Numbered from the stretch's first letter, positions 16,737 to 25,859 are shown. The stretch: DNA of 64,000 bases from Acidobacteriaceae bacterium (GCA_025361625.1 JANYKL010000078.1:1-64000); one strand, 5' to 3'. The notes: generated by a model from the letters alone, not told the origin. A program made the numbers and translations.

Positions 16737-19700
16737 TCAAAAATTCAACTTGAGCGACAGTTGTCCTATTCGCGGCGATGCGGCTCCCGTGACTTGACCA
16801 AAGGATGCCGAAGTTGGAGCGCCCCCGCTAAAGCCGGTAATGCCGATCGGGTTCAGAAACTGAGTATGGTTAAACACATTGAAGAACTCTGCGCGGAATT
16901 GCAGGTTCGAGCTTTCGGTAATCATCGTGTTTTTAATCAACGCGAGATCCCAATCATTGGTTCCAGGACCGTGGAAGAAGCGCCGCGGTGAATTGCCTTC
17001 TTGTCCTAAAGGGGACGGCCCGAAAGATGAAGTAGTGAAATACTGCCCGTTCGTTTTACGTGGATTCAGAATATGAACCGGAGCGATGAGGTTAGGCGTA
17101 TCCACGGGGAGAGTAATGGGACCGCCAAAGGCAGTCCCCAGCAATGACCGGTCGTCTGTTTCGACCAGCGTCACCGGCAGGCCGGTCGCGAAACGCGTGA
17201 TGCCACTGATCGACCAACCATTTGTCAGGCGTTTCGGACCCATTAATTTATCAATTGGTAACACGTAGGTGTAACTCGCGACAAAATTGTGAGTACTGTC
17301 AAAGGCAGAGAGTCCCCGGCTTAAACGCGGATTAATAGGGTTAATCTGCTCGCCATAGCCAGAAGCGTTGTCAAAAGATTTGCTAAATGTGTAACCGATT
17401 AGCGTCTGTAGACGTCCGCTGGTGTGTCGATAATTAATTTGCGCGGAGTTGTAATTGGAAGATCCGGCGGTAATGAAGTAAGAATCATTGCCAAAAGGTA
17501 CAATGGGCGTGCCATTTGGGAGAATGACTCCAGGGAAATTGGTGCGCGTACCTATAACCAGCGACGAACCACTTCCGTAGATTGTATTTTCCCCGCCCGG
17601 ACCACAACCCGGAGTCGCCTGACACAACGCGGGATTGCCTGGGTTCGCGGATTTCGAAGAAAGCAGCCGGTGCCCCTGCGTTCCCACATAACTTAGTGTC
17701 AACAAATCCGATTTGGTTAGCTGGTGCTCGATCGAGAGCTCATATTCTTCGGCATAGGGAAGACGATTTCCACGATAGAAGGCGGGTGAACTGCTGATCG
17801 TTCCGAAGGCGCCGTAGAAATCCGTCAGATTGTCATAGGGAAAACCACTGGCGGGATGTTTGGCGGAGAAATTAAGGGGGGGCAGGGGCGCAGGGAAAAA
17901 ATTCTTAGTCGATGTTCCGTTTGCTCGATTGGTGAAGGGTGCTGCAAAAGTCGGCGCAGATTGCCCCGTATAGTTTCCAAATGGAGCGTCTCCAATTTCG
18001 TTAAAGTCGGTAGCTCCTTCAAAAGTGCTGTAGAAAATACCAAAGCCCGCGCGGAGACTCGTTGATCCGGGGGCGCCCAGTATCTTACCCAGCATTCCAT
18101 CGTGCTCACCAAATGAATAAGCCACTCCGAGGCGCGGTGCAAAATTATTCCAACGAGTCGGCGCTAAAGTGCTTGGGATCCCAGGATCTCCTGGAAACAC
18201 CCATCCCTTGGGCGAACCTGGAAACACAACCGACTGCAATCCCGGCACCAAGGTCTGAATCTGATTGTTCTTTTCTCTGAATGGCGAGCTGACGTCATAT
18301 CGCAGTCCATAATTAAAAGTCAGGTTCGGTTTCACGCGCCAACTATCCTGCGCGTACAAACCGAAGTAGAAGTTGCGGCCATAAGAGGGGAACGACTGCC
18401 CCTGCACATAGGAACTAGGTGCGCCCAAGAGGAAGTCTACAAAGTCACTCCCGGTTTCGCTGTTTCCACCATTAAAGTTTGTGCCAAAGAAAAAGTTTCC
18501 ATTGGACACGTTATCAATCAGATCTTCTTCGAGTTGGTCGAAGTGGTATTGCGCGCCGAATTTTAAAGTGTGCGTGCCCACAACTCTGCTGTAGTTGTCG
18601 AGGACCTGGTAGATGTTTTCAATCAAGCCGTTGGGGCGACTGGGAACACCAATCACAAAACTATTGAAATCGATTTCAGGAACGCCTTCGAGTCCGGGGG
18701 CCACCGGGAAAATACCCGGAGCGCCTCCTACGCCAGGATCAAACCCCAAATTGGCCAGAGACACTCCCAATCCGCCAGAGGGCTGGTTGAACAAGGTATT
18801 CAGGCGGAAATATCCAAGGCGGAATTCATTTACCGAACCGGCCCTCGACGTCTTCGTGGCGCCGAGTGTGATGTCGTGAGTCTGACCTTTGCTGTCGACC
18901 GCGAATCCAGGATAGATCGGTGCATTTCCGGGCCAATAAGGGTCGAGACGATTAAACCGGTCAAAATAATAGTAGGCACTCAAAAATCCGAAGCCGGTGT
19001 TGGCATCCAGTCGTCCGCTGAATTTATTGTCATGAAGATTCGTCGATCCCGCGCTATTGACGTATTGTCCGGTGCCGGAGGAATTAATACCACTATTGGC
19101 AGGGAGTACGTATTTCAAAAGATTTGCAGAAATTGGATTGAAAGCGCTGGACGATAATTGTGCGTTGGGAAACACGCATTGAGAAGAGGTGGTGCAATCA
19201 ACGCCGTAAGGCGAATTGGTGTTGGGATTGATTAATGTTTTTGTGAAGTAATATGGCATACCGCTGGATATAGAGCTGTTACTCAGTTGGGTCTGAAGTG
19301 TGCTAGCCCAGGCTGCTCCATTTACGAGTGTCGGCTCCAGCACGTTCGCGTTGTTCACGCTGACCGTTTGGACAAAGCTGCTTGCGATCGCGGAAAAGTC
19401 TCCAGATTCAGTCGCCGCCGTGGGCGCTCCGTGAATAAGGTCAGTCTGGCCTTGAATAACGCGATTGCCCTGGTAGTCGCCAAAAAAGAAAATTTTGTCG
19501 CGCTTGATCGGCCCGCCAAAAGTTCCGCCGAATTGGTTTTGATGATAAGAGCCGCGCTGACCGGCGTTGAAGTAGTTCGCGGCGTCGAAATCGGTATTGC
19601 GCAGGAATTCAAATACGTTTCCATGAAAGCGATTCCCGCCCGACTTGGTTACAACGTTTATTTGTCCACCTGAATAATTGCCATACTCGGCATCAAAGTT

Positions 19701-20432
19701 GTTCGTCAGAATGCGGAATTCTGCAATCGAATCTAAATTGGGAATTGCACCGGCTCCGGAGAATCCCGTTTCTTGCACCAGCATTCCGTTGAGAATGAAT
19801 CCATTTTCGGACTCACGCATACCATTCACCGATAGCGCTCCCGAATTCAGATCGCCGGAAACCGGCGGGGCGGCAAAGCCCGCGGAGATAAATGGTCCAG
19901 CGTATGCGCCCGTCATTCCAGATGGCGATGGCACGACACCGGGCTGAAGCGCGAGCAGATCGGTGTAGCTTCGGGTGACCAGGGGAACGTCTGTCATCTC
20001 CTTGGCGGTAATGACCTCACCCATCTGGGTGGTTTCGGTATCCACATGTAACGCGTCGCTCGAAACCACGACCTGCTCCGAGCTTCGACCGATTTGCAAT
20101 TTCGCATCCACCACCAGGGCCGAGTTCACATCAAGGACAATGCCCGTTTCTTCATAAGCCTTGAATCCCGTCTGCTGGATTCTTATCGAATACGTTCCCA
20201 GGGCCAGGGACTGGAACGAATAGAAACCTTGAGCATTGGTTGTCAGCGTAGTGCTGACTCCGGTTTCCACGTTTGTCGCGGTAACCGTGGCTCCGGCGAC
20301 GGTTGCGCCGCTCGGGTCGGTGGCGGTTCCGGAAATACTAGCGGTAACGCTAGCCATCAGCCTTCCGCATGGAACGAGCGCGAACGCAAAAACTAACAAA
20401 CCTAGGCACTTGTTCAGCCTTGAAAGTTGCAT
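16737..20432 (-). CDS. Oar-like TonB-dependent receptor, second copy
   Basis: Outer-membrane receptor of about 1231 residues with the same architecture as the first: signal peptide (MQLSRLNKCLGLLVFAFALV, ending around RLMA), carboxypeptidase-regulatory domain (ASISGTATDPSGATVAGATV), plug (MTDVPLVTRSYTDLLALQPG, GGQINVVTKSGGNRFHG) and a barrel ending LSLKLNF. The frame is open a further 113 codons upstream, but that extension includes an integrase relic in another gene's territory; the ATG at 20432 has AGGGGG 6-7 nt before it and starts the signal peptide. It heads the minus-strand catabolic arm, so it is the likely entry point for the substrate. Confidence 0.93.
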   Translation of the reverse strand: MQLSRLNKCLGLLVFAFALVPCGRLMASVTASISGTATDPSGATVAGATVTATNVETGVSTTLTTNAQGFYSFQSLALGTYSIRIQQTGFKAYEETGIVLDVNSALVVDAKLQIGRSSEQVVVSSDALHVDTETTQMGEVITAKEMTDVPLVTRSYTDLLALQPGVVPSPSGMTGAYAGPFISAGFAAPPVSGDLNSGALSVNGMRESENGFILNGMLVQETGFSGAGAIPNLDSIAEFRILTNNFDAEYGNYSGGQINVVTKSGGNRFHGNVFEFLRNTDFDAANYFNAGQRGSYHQNQFGGTFGGPIKRDKIFFFGDYQGNRVIQGQTDLIHGAPTAATESGDFSAIASSFVQTVSVNNANVLEPTLVNGAAWASTLQTQLSNSSISSGMPYYFTKTLINPNTNSPYGVDCTTSSQCVFPNAQLSSSAFNPISANLLKYVLPANSGINSSGTGQYVNSAGSTNLHDNKFSGRLDANTGFGFLSAYYYFDRFNRLDPYWPGNAPIYPGFAVDSKGQTHDITLGATKTSRAGSVNEFRLGYFRLNTLFNQPSGGLGVSLANLGFDPGVGGAPGIFPVAPGLEGVPEIDFNSFVIGVPSRPNGLIENIYQVLDNYSRVVGTHTLKFGAQYHFDQLEEDLIDNVSNGNFFFGTNFNGGNSETGSDFVDFLLGAPSSYVQGQSFPSYGRNFYFGLYAQDSWRVKPNLTFNYGLRYDVSSPFREKNNQIQTLVPGLQSVVFPGSPKGWVFPGDPGIPSTLAPTRWNNFAPRLGVAYSFGEHDGMLGKILGAPGSTSLRAGFGIFYSTFEGATDFNEIGDAPFGNYTGQSAPTFAAPFTNRANGTSTKNFFPAPLPPLNFSAKHPASGFPYDNLTDFYGAFGTISSSPAFYRGNRLPYAEEYELSIEHQLTKSDLLTLSYVGTQGHRLLSSKSANPGNPALCQATPGCGPGGENTIYGSGSSLVIGTRTNFPGVILPNGTPIVPFGNDSYFITAGSSNYNSAQINYRHTSGRLQTLIGYTFSKSFDNASGYGEQINPINPRLSRGLSAFDSTHNFVASYTYVLPIDKLMGPKRLTNGWSISGITRFATGLPVTLVETDDRSLLGTAFGGPITLPVDTPNLIAPVHILNPRKTNGQYFTTSSFGPSPLGQEGNSPRRFFHGPGTNDWDLALIKNTMITESSNLQFRAEFFNVFNHTQFLNPIGITGFSGGAPTSASFGQVTGAASPRIGQLSLKLNF

Positions 20433-20546
20433 TATTCCCCCTGTTGACGAGCGATCCAGCGCTTTATTGATGCCGATGTTTTGTTCAGCCCACGGTTTTG
20501 CGGAAGCGAAAAATGCGCCTGCTAACCGCTTATTACGTTGCAGAGG

Positions 20547-20575
20547 ATTTAAATGTAGACCTCTTATTTTGTCAA
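20547..20575 (-). promoter_or_regulatory. Sigma-70-type promoter of the second receptor
   Basis: On the minus strand -35 TTGACA (20570-20575) and -10 TTAAAT (20547-20552) are 17 bp apart, about 115 bp before the start codon. A TTACGTTGC element lies just downstream of the -10, comparable with TTACGTTTGC at the same position in the first receptor's promoter. Confidence 0.6.
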
Positions 20576-20609
20576 GATCATTATTCGCTTCGAATGTGTT
20601 CTTGGTTGG

Positions 20610-20741
20610 GCCTTCGCGCTGCTGGAGATGATCCAATCTCAAAGCCGCAGATTCACGCGTCCTCAACCCACACGCGAGTATCAATTCAAGCAATGCCGGT
20701 CGCGTTTTCCTTTTAATCGCTGACGATCGGGGGCTTGCCAA
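20610..20741 (-). pseudogene. Tyrosine-integrase fragment (box I region)
   Basis: The minus strand encodes SSAIKRKTRPALLELIL followed by ACGLRTRESAALRLDHL and QQREG, which matches the start of the catalytic domain of tyrosine recombinases: the box I arginine in GLR, then an acidic residue and an LxxDHxQQR pattern. The sequence then loses resemblance, and no box II (HxxR...Y) follows in this direction. It is a relic in the gap between tmRNA and the second receptor. Confidence 0.68.
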
Positions 20742-20839
20742 ACTGCTTAACCCTTCTCCGCAGTCACCCAATTGCGGAGGCGCACTCCAACTTCTTCACG
20801 CCTTTAACGCGGCGATCCCAGCCGCCAAGTCGGCGCTGA

Positions 20840-20980
20840 AGAGACCACAGTCGGCGACGTCTTATGGGAGCTGGCGCACGGGTCACAGAGAAGCATTATT
20901 CGCCCTGGCTCGCAGCAAGGCAGGAGCAATTTGAAGGGGATGTTCGGCGTACTTGGGGCGCAGATTTGGTGGCGCTCACT
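20840..20980 (+). pseudogene. Tyrosine-integrase C-terminal fragment
   Basis: The plus strand reads TVGDVL (20847-20864) and, after a one-base frame change, ARVTEKHYSPWLAARQEQ then FEGDVRRTWGADLVAL (to about 20977). This is the C-terminal end of a phage-type tyrosine integrase; the tyrosine at 20897-20899 is the nucleophile. Upstream homology is scrambled. It points toward the 3' end of the tmRNA gene about 60 bp away, the usual place for an integrase to have been left behind. Confidence 0.75.
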
Positions 20981-21041
20981 CGACGAAGGGTACGTCTGAG
21001 GTACACGGGAGAAGGGAGTCTGGCAACTACTGACAAAAGGT

Positions 21042-21409
21042 TGGTGGAGGCGGCGGGAGTCGAACCCGCGTCCGAAAATGTTACTGGTCAAGAGACTACA
21101 TGCTTATTCACGTTCATGCCCTGGGCATTACCCCAGGACGTTCGCGACCTCCGCTCAGAACGGACAAGAAACGGATGCCGCTAGCCTGTGATCTTAACCT
21201 CCCGCCCCAGACGTAGACAGGAAGAGCAGCCCGCTGTGTGACGTCCGCTCGCAGCCCACGGGCGAAGCTGCGGAAGACGGCAACTTAATTAATTAAGCTG
21301 CGTATGCCATCTGTTGATTGGCAATTATCATTTTGCACGCGATTACAGGTGTATGCACCCTGGCATGCCTCTTGGCCGCAAGCATCTCCGTCGAAGCCGT
21401 GACGCCCCC
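21042..21409 (-). ncRNA. ssrA: Transfer-messenger RNA
   Basis: tmRNA rescues ribosomes stalled on broken mRNA and tags the product for degradation. The 5' end GGGGGCG (21403-21409) pairs with CGCCUCC near the 3' end, followed by A and an encoded CCA (21042-21044). The T arm reads GGGTTCGACTCCC and the 5' domain has the conserved ACGGCTTCGACGG. The tag frame appears to be 21293-21340 with resume codon GCG, giving ACKMIIANQQMAYAA and a stop; the ending YAA resembles known hydrophobic tag ends. The length of 368 nt is usual. Integrase relics adjoin its 3' end. Confidence 0.95.
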
Positions 21410-21443
21410 ACTGGTGGGAATTGGCCTTTAAAGAACTACTTCT

Positions 21444-21471
21444 ATTGTAGGGCCTCAAGTCAAGAAGTCAA
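21444..21471 (-). promoter_or_regulatory. Probable ssrA promoter
   Basis: On the minus strand TTGACT (21466-21471), a 16-bp spacer and TACAAT (21444-21449) lie 35 bp before the mature 5' end of the tmRNA, consistent with a precursor trimmed by RNase P. Confidence 0.55.
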
Positions 21472-21582
21472 ATGACGCCGGTGACGTCCCCCTCGCCCCC
21501 GGCCCCCGTGCAATAAGAAGCCAGCCCTACCTCAACCAACCCTAAATCGTTTAAAGTTGTCGGCAGCACACGCGCTGAATTT

Positions 21583-22464
21583 ATGAAGATTGAGAAGCTT
21601 TTGAAGCGCTATCGAATTGAAAGCGGAAAAGACTTCCGGCTCAAGGATTATGATCCGGGCGATACCCACGGGTTAAAGTCCGAATTCAAGTCGCAGGCAA
21701 AGCTTTTGCTCGCCGATGGAGTGCAAAAACTAAGCACACTGCAAGACATGTTTGCCGCCCAGGACCGCCGGGCGCTCCTCATTATCTTTCAGGCGCTTGA
21801 CGCAGCCGGCAAAGATGGCACCATTAAGCACGTCATGTCTGGCGTAAATCCGGAGGGCGTGGATGTGTATTCCTTCAAAACGCCCTCGAGCGAAGAACTG
21901 AATCACGATTTTCTTTGGAGGAGCGCTCGCCTCTTGCCGGCAAGAGGAAAGATCGGCATCTTTAATCGCTCTTATTACGAAGAGATGCTTATCGTGCGTG
22001 TCCATCCGCAGATACTAGAGAACGAGAAGCTCCCAAAAGAATTGATTACCAAACATATCTGGCAAGAGCGCTTTGAAGATGTCAATTCTTTTGAACGCTA
22101 TCTTGCGCGCAATGGAATCGTGGTGCTCAAGTTTTTTCTGCATCTCTCGAAAAAAGAACAGAAGAAACGATTCATGGAGCGCCTTGATAATCCAAAAAAG
22201 AACTGGAAATTTTCTTCCGCCGACGTGAGGGAGCGCGAGTGTTGGGGCGACTATCAGACTGCTTATGAAGATGTCATCCAGAACACGGCAACCAAACACG
22301 CGCCCTGGTATGTAGTTCCGGCAGACAATAAGTGGTTTGCACGGCTCATCGTCTCGCAGGCCATTGTGGACACGCTCGAAAGTTTCAACCTAGCCTATCC
22401 CAAGGTAAGCGGAGCCGCTAAGGCAGACCTCGTCAAGGCACGCCAGACACTGGAGAACGAATAA
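21583..22464 (+). CDS. ppk2: Polyphosphate kinase 2 family protein
   Basis: PPK2 phosphotransferase using polyphosphate to phosphorylate nucleotides, 293 residues, single domain. The Walker A-like FQALDAAGKDGTIKHVMSGV (about 68-87), Walker B region GIFNRSYYEEMLIVRVHP (about 125-142) and lid region FLHLSKKEQKKRFMERLDNP (about 184-203) are typical. Cytosolic. The single-domain form may make ADP/ATP from AMP/ADP; the class cannot be set from motifs alone. It stands alone between ssrA and a convergent membrane-protein gene. Confidence 0.9.
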   Translation: MKIEKLLKRYRIESGKDFRLKDYDPGDTHGLKSEFKSQAKLLLADGVQKLSTLQDMFAAQDRRALLIIFQALDAAGKDGTIKHVMSGVNPEGVDVYSFKTPSSEELNHDFLWRSARLLPARGKIGIFNRSYYEEMLIVRVHPQILENEKLPKELITKHIWQERFEDVNSFERYLARNGIVVLKFFLHLSKKEQKKRFMERLDNPKKNWKFSSADVRERECWGDYQTAYEDVIQNTATKHAPWYVVPADNKWFARLIVSQAIVDTLESFNLAYPKVSGAAKADLVKARQTLENE

Positions 22465-22590
22465 CGTGTAACGAGCGGATTAAAAAATAAAAAGTAACGT
22501 AGTGCAGTAAAGAATAACGACGGACGCAGTAACGAATAACGCAGTACCAATTAGCGACTAACGAATTAATGCAGTAACGGGCGAGTCCGC
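22465..22590 (+). repeat. Degenerate GCAGTAACGAATAACG-type repeats
   Basis: The gap after ppk2 consists almost wholly of imperfect copies of a GCAGTAACGAATAAC-like unit of variable length, starting at the ppk2 stop and ending near the convergent gene's stop. It has no coding potential. Confidence 0.65.
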
Positions 22591-23217
22591 CTACTTCAGA
22601 ACTATCGGCAAAGGCTGATCGTACGGCTGGATCGAAACCGTGAGAGACTTTCTCCGGTCAAATTCCTCTTTCGTCATCTTGAAACTGACAATGATCGTAG
22701 CTTTTTGTTCCGCTCCCGGCAGCATTTTACTCTCTGGAGCGAGCGCCGGTTCGGCACTCTCCTTAAGCGCCGGAAAAGCCTGGAAGTAACGATCAAGATC
22801 GACCACCGACGCCGCTTCATCTTCGTTGATCTTTCCCTGGGAGGTCGTAAGCTGGGCTTTCAACGTATGAACCCACAACGGCTTTTCCCCCGTATTTCGC
22901 AGCGTGAAAGTCACGGCCGCCAAAACGATGTTCTGTCCGGGCACATCCACCGCCTGAACAAAGTGAATCGCTCCCGCGCCCTGCGGTTTTGCCCGCTCCT
23001 TGAAAGACACAATACCGACTATGACTAAAATTCCGATAATGCAGGCCAAGACAATTCGGGCCGGCGGAAGTGTCCGCTTGGCCGTGCCAAATTCTTCTCC
23101 AATGCGGAATTCGGTCGCAGGCTCGGCAGTTGGCGTTCTGGCGACATCAGACGCCAGATCACACGGCGGCGACGGCACCGTCGAGTCGGCTTCGTCGTTG
23201 CTATGCTCTTCGGGCAT
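22591..23217 (-). CDS. Single-pass membrane protein, unknown function
   Basis: About 208 residues: a hydrophilic N-terminus (EEHSNDEADSTVPSPP), one membrane segment (IVLACIIGILVIVGIVSF, about 55-72) and a beta-rich outer domain (NIVLAAVTFTLRNTGEKPLW, KATIIVSFKMTKEEFD) that resembles FxLYD or other Ig-like accessory domains. I do not recognise a specific family. The ATG at 23217 was preferred over a TTG eight codons upstream; neither has a strong ribosome site. It diverges from the PP2C gene. Confidence 0.7.
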   Translation of the reverse strand: MPEEHSNDEADSTVPSPPCDLASDVARTPTAEPATEFRIGEEFGTAKRTLPPARIVLACIIGILVIVGIVSFKERAKPQGAGAIHFVQAVDVPGQNIVLAAVTFTLRNTGEKPLWVHTLKAQLTTSQGKINEDEAASVVDLDRYFQAFPALKESAEPALAPESKMLPGAEQKATIIVSFKMTKEEFDRRKSLTVSIQPYDQPLPIVLK

Positions 23218-23337
23218 TCGGCAATTGTAGTTGACGCCCAAGCCTCAAGAGGCTCGATACTCCATTTTGCCCTCGCAGAAGCGAGCGCCGATCGCAAGCT
23301 CTTTTGGAACTTTCCGAGAGCAGAATCCCGGCGATAC

Positions 23338-23366
23338 TTTAATAGCTTTCCTGCAGGCTTTATAAT
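23338..23366 (+). promoter_or_regulatory. Probable promoter of the PP2C gene
   Basis: A perfect TATAAT lies at 23361-23366 with a weak -35 (around 23338-23343). Transcription would start near 23373, which rules out the longer open frame upstream and supports the TTG start at 23431. Confidence 0.45.
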
Positions 23367-23430
23367 TCCATCGTCTGCTGCCCGACGCACAATCTATGGC
23401 CCTCATCTTTATTACTGCCGTCGTGACCTT

Positions 23431-24186
23431 TTGAAGCTTCGCCCAGGAGTTGAAGTTTCCAGCCAATCCGACATCGGCTGTGCGCGCCTCAATAATGAGG
23501 ATTCTTTTGGCTACTGGGAATCCGATGACGATAAAGATTTCGCGCGCAAGGGGCGATTGGCGGTTGTGGCCGATGGCATGGGCGGCTACGAAGGCGGGCA
23601 AGAAGCGAGCCGGCTGGCGGTAGATAATGTTGTCGAGGTCTATAAAGAGTTCGACGGCGGACCTCAAGAAGCCCTCGTCTCCGGACTTCAAACTGCCCAC
23701 GAAGCCATCCGTAAACATAGCTTTGAACACCCAGAACTGCACGGAATGGGAACCACTTGCACCGCGGCGGCGATCGTGAACTTGCAACTTTTTTTTGTTC
23801 ACGTCGGTGACACGCGCCTATACCTCATCCGCGACGGCGAAATGATTCGTGTCACTCGTGACCACTCCTACGTCGGGCGTTTGGTCGAGGCCGGAATGAT
23901 CACTCCCGAGCAGGCGGAAGTCCATCCGCAACGCAATGTTCTGACGTCTGCCGTCGGCACGAATCCTGACTTGGTGATGGACGCATCCGAGGCCCCCACC
24001 CCGCTGCAATCTGGCGACGTGGTCATGCTTTGCAGCGATGGACTTTGGGGGCTCGTGCGGGATGGCGAAATGCTGAATGCTTTAAAAAATAAGGACGTTG
24101 AGAAAGCTGGGCGCGCCTTGATCGATCTCGCGCGTCAACGCGGTGGCCCCGATAATATTACGGTGCAGATTCTCCGCCTGCACTGA
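23431..24186 (+). CDS. PP2C-family serine/threonine phosphatase
   Basis: Metal-dependent protein phosphatase, about 251 residues when started at TTG 23431, the normal size for bacterial Stp/PrpC enzymes. The frame is open to 23203, but that stretch overlaps the divergent gene and a TATAAT box. Motifs: QSDIGCARLNNEDSFG (start), VADGMGGYEGGQEASR (metal-binding Asp), HGMGTTCTAAAI, FVHVGDTRLYLIRDG, LTSAVGTNPD, VMLCSDGLWGLV and GGPDNITVQIL. It would reverse Ser/Thr kinase signalling in the cytosol; no kinase is adjacent. The start codon is uncertain. Confidence 0.88.
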   Translation: MKLRPGVEVSSQSDIGCARLNNEDSFGYWESDDDKDFARKGRLAVVADGMGGYEGGQEASRLAVDNVVEVYKEFDGGPQEALVSGLQTAHEAIRKHSFEHPELHGMGTTCTAAAIVNLQLFFVHVGDTRLYLIRDGEMIRVTRDHSYVGRLVEAGMITPEQAEVHPQRNVLTSAVGTNPDLVMDASEAPTPLQSGDVVMLCSDGLWGLVRDGEMLNALKNKDVEKAGRALIDLARQRGGPDNITVQILRLH

Positions 24187-24194
24187 AGTCATTC

Positions 24195-24250
24195 CTGGTC
24201 TAACAAAGCTGGTCCAACAATGCTGATCCAGCGATTCTGATCCAGAATCG
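24195..24250 (+). repeat. Four tandem 14-bp degenerate repeats
   Basis: CTGGTCTAACAAAG, CTGGTCCAACAATG, CTGATCCAGCGATT and CTGATCCAGAATCG follow one another exactly, starting 8 bp after the PP2C stop. The first ten bases are the best conserved. Confidence 0.75.
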
Positions 24251-24344
24251 TGTTCTTGAAATGCCGCCGCGAGCGCTTTCGCGCGCTCCCATGACCGACT
24301 TTTCGTCTTTCGCTTTGACGGAAATTCATTTCTAATGCTCCGCT

Positions 24345-25859
24345 ATGAAAGCTATGTTCTCGTGGAAACTCTGCAGCCTCGTCGCCCTGGCAACTCTCTC
24401 TTCGCTGCTATTCGCGGCTGAAGCAGCCACACCCGCCGAGGCCCCAGACAATCAGCAGGCGCTACGCCTTATCACCGAGGCTTTGAAGTCTTCTTCGCTC
24501 GAAACCAATCTCCGCAGCCTGACCGATGAGGTGGGAGGGAGAATTCCGGGCACCCCCGCATTTCAGCGCGCAACCGAATGGGCGACATCGGCTTTCAAAG
24601 AAGCTGGCGGAGAGCGAGTCCATACCGAAGAGTTTTCCATGCCGCATTCCTGGAGCGAAGGCACGACCTCGATGACAGCGTCGCTCTATTCCGGAACTAC
24701 GTTTCCGGTTCGTGCCGTGTCCGTGGCGTGGGCACCCGCATTGGAACACGCCACGCACGTTCCGATCGTAGATGTCGGGGAAGGATCTGAGGAAGATTTC
24801 GCCCGTGTTGGAGATATTTCGGGCAAAGTCTTGCTGGTGCACACCAAAGTGCTCGTTACATGGGACGACCTTTTCCTCGAGTACGAGCGCGCGCCACAGA
24901 TTATCGGACGGGCAGTAAAAGGCCGCGCAAAGGCCCTCGCATTCATGGCCACGCGTGATCGCGGCATTCTCTATCGCCATACGAACTCCGTATCGGGCGA
25001 GATTGATGCTCTGCCGCAACTCGTCGTCGCGCGTCAGGACGGAGAACGCATCGCCCGCCTTCTCGCAACCGCGCATCCCATTTGGGCCGACATTTCTATT
25101 CCCAATAAAATAGGAGGACCGTTCAAGACTTGGAATGTCGTAGCTGAAATTCCTGGCACTGAGAGGCCGCAGGAATTTGTTATTCTCGGCGCCCATCTCG
25201 ATTCCTGGGATCTCGGTACTGGAGCGCTCGACAATGGATGTAACTCAGCTCTCGTGATTGACGCCCTCCGTGCCATCAAAAACTCCGGACTGAAGCCGAA
25301 GCGTACGATCCGTTTCGTTCTTTTTTCAGCCGAGGAAGAGGGCCTGCTCGGCTCTCGAGCATACGCTACCTCGCACCGCAAGGAACTCGACAATGCTGCT
25401 GGTGTCGTCATCTTCGACTCCGGTATCGGCAAGACCACGACCTTCTCGAGCGGCGGACGCAAAGACGTAGTTGCCGCGGCTACCGCAATGCTCGCTCCCT
25501 TAGAAAAATTTGGCGTTACCAAGGCAGAGCCAACCGCCGAGGCCGGAACCGATCACTTCGATTTCATGCTCGAAGGTGTGCCAACCTTCGTAGCCGATCA
25601 GGATGAAGCAAACTACATGGAGAACTACCACGCGACTACCGACACCTACGACAAAGTCGATTTCACCCAGCTCAAAAAGAACGTCGCTGAAGCCGCTTAT
25701 TTCACCTTCGCCCTGGCAAATGCCGAAACCCGCGTCGGCCCCCGGATAAGCCGCCAGCAAATAGAAGAAACTCTCCATGAGTCGAAGCTCGATCAAGAGT
25801 TGAAGAACATGGGAATGTGGGACGACTGGGAGAAGGGAAAACGCGGTAGAGAGCAGTAG
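24345..25859 (+). CDS. Secreted M28-family zinc peptidase
   Basis: Exported aminopeptidase or carboxypeptidase of 504 residues. Signal peptide MKAMFSWKLCSLVALATLSS to about residue 27; a PA-like insert (about 140-240); an M28 catalytic domain with zinc ligands in GAHLDSWD (about 281), ALDNGCN, FSAEEEGLLGSRAY (catalytic Glu and zinc Glu), AGTDHFDF (about 405) and NYHATTDTYDKVD (about 430). All expected metal-binding residues are present. It probably acts in the periplasm on peptides. No operon partner is evident. Confidence 0.9.
   Translation: MKAMFSWKLCSLVALATLSSLLFAAEAATPAEAPDNQQALRLITEALKSSSLETNLRSLTDEVGGRIPGTPAFQRATEWATSAFKEAGGERVHTEEFSMPHSWSEGTTSMTASLYSGTTFPVRAVSVAWAPALEHATHVPIVDVGEGSEEDFARVGDISGKVLLVHTKVLVTWDDLFLEYERAPQIIGRAVKGRAKALAFMATRDRGILYRHTNSVSGEIDALPQLVVARQDGERIARLLATAHPIWADISIPNKIGGPFKTWNVVAEIPGTERPQEFVILGAHLDSWDLGTGALDNGCNSALVIDALRAIKNSGLKPKRTIRFVLFSAEEEGLLGSRAYATSHRKELDNAAGVVIFDSGIGKTTTFSSGGRKDVVAAATAMLAPLEKFGVTKAEPTAEAGTDHFDFMLEGVPTFVADQDEANYMENYHATTDTYDKVDFTQLKKNVAEAAYFTFALANAETRVGPRISRQQIEETLHESKLDQELKNMGMWDDWEKGKRGREQ

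Noticed and set aside
20980..21184. Protein reading EAAGVEPASEN across the tmRNA 3' end
   Set aside because: This is translation of the tRNA-like part of tmRNA, a well-known false protein tail, not a real coding extension.
22465..22590. Possible CRISPR-like array after ppk2
   Set aside because: Units are degenerate and directly adjacent with no unique spacers, and no cas genes are present.
24462..25196. 244-codon minus-strand frame opposite the M28 peptidase
   Set aside because: Shadow of a gene with complete catalytic residues on the plus strand.
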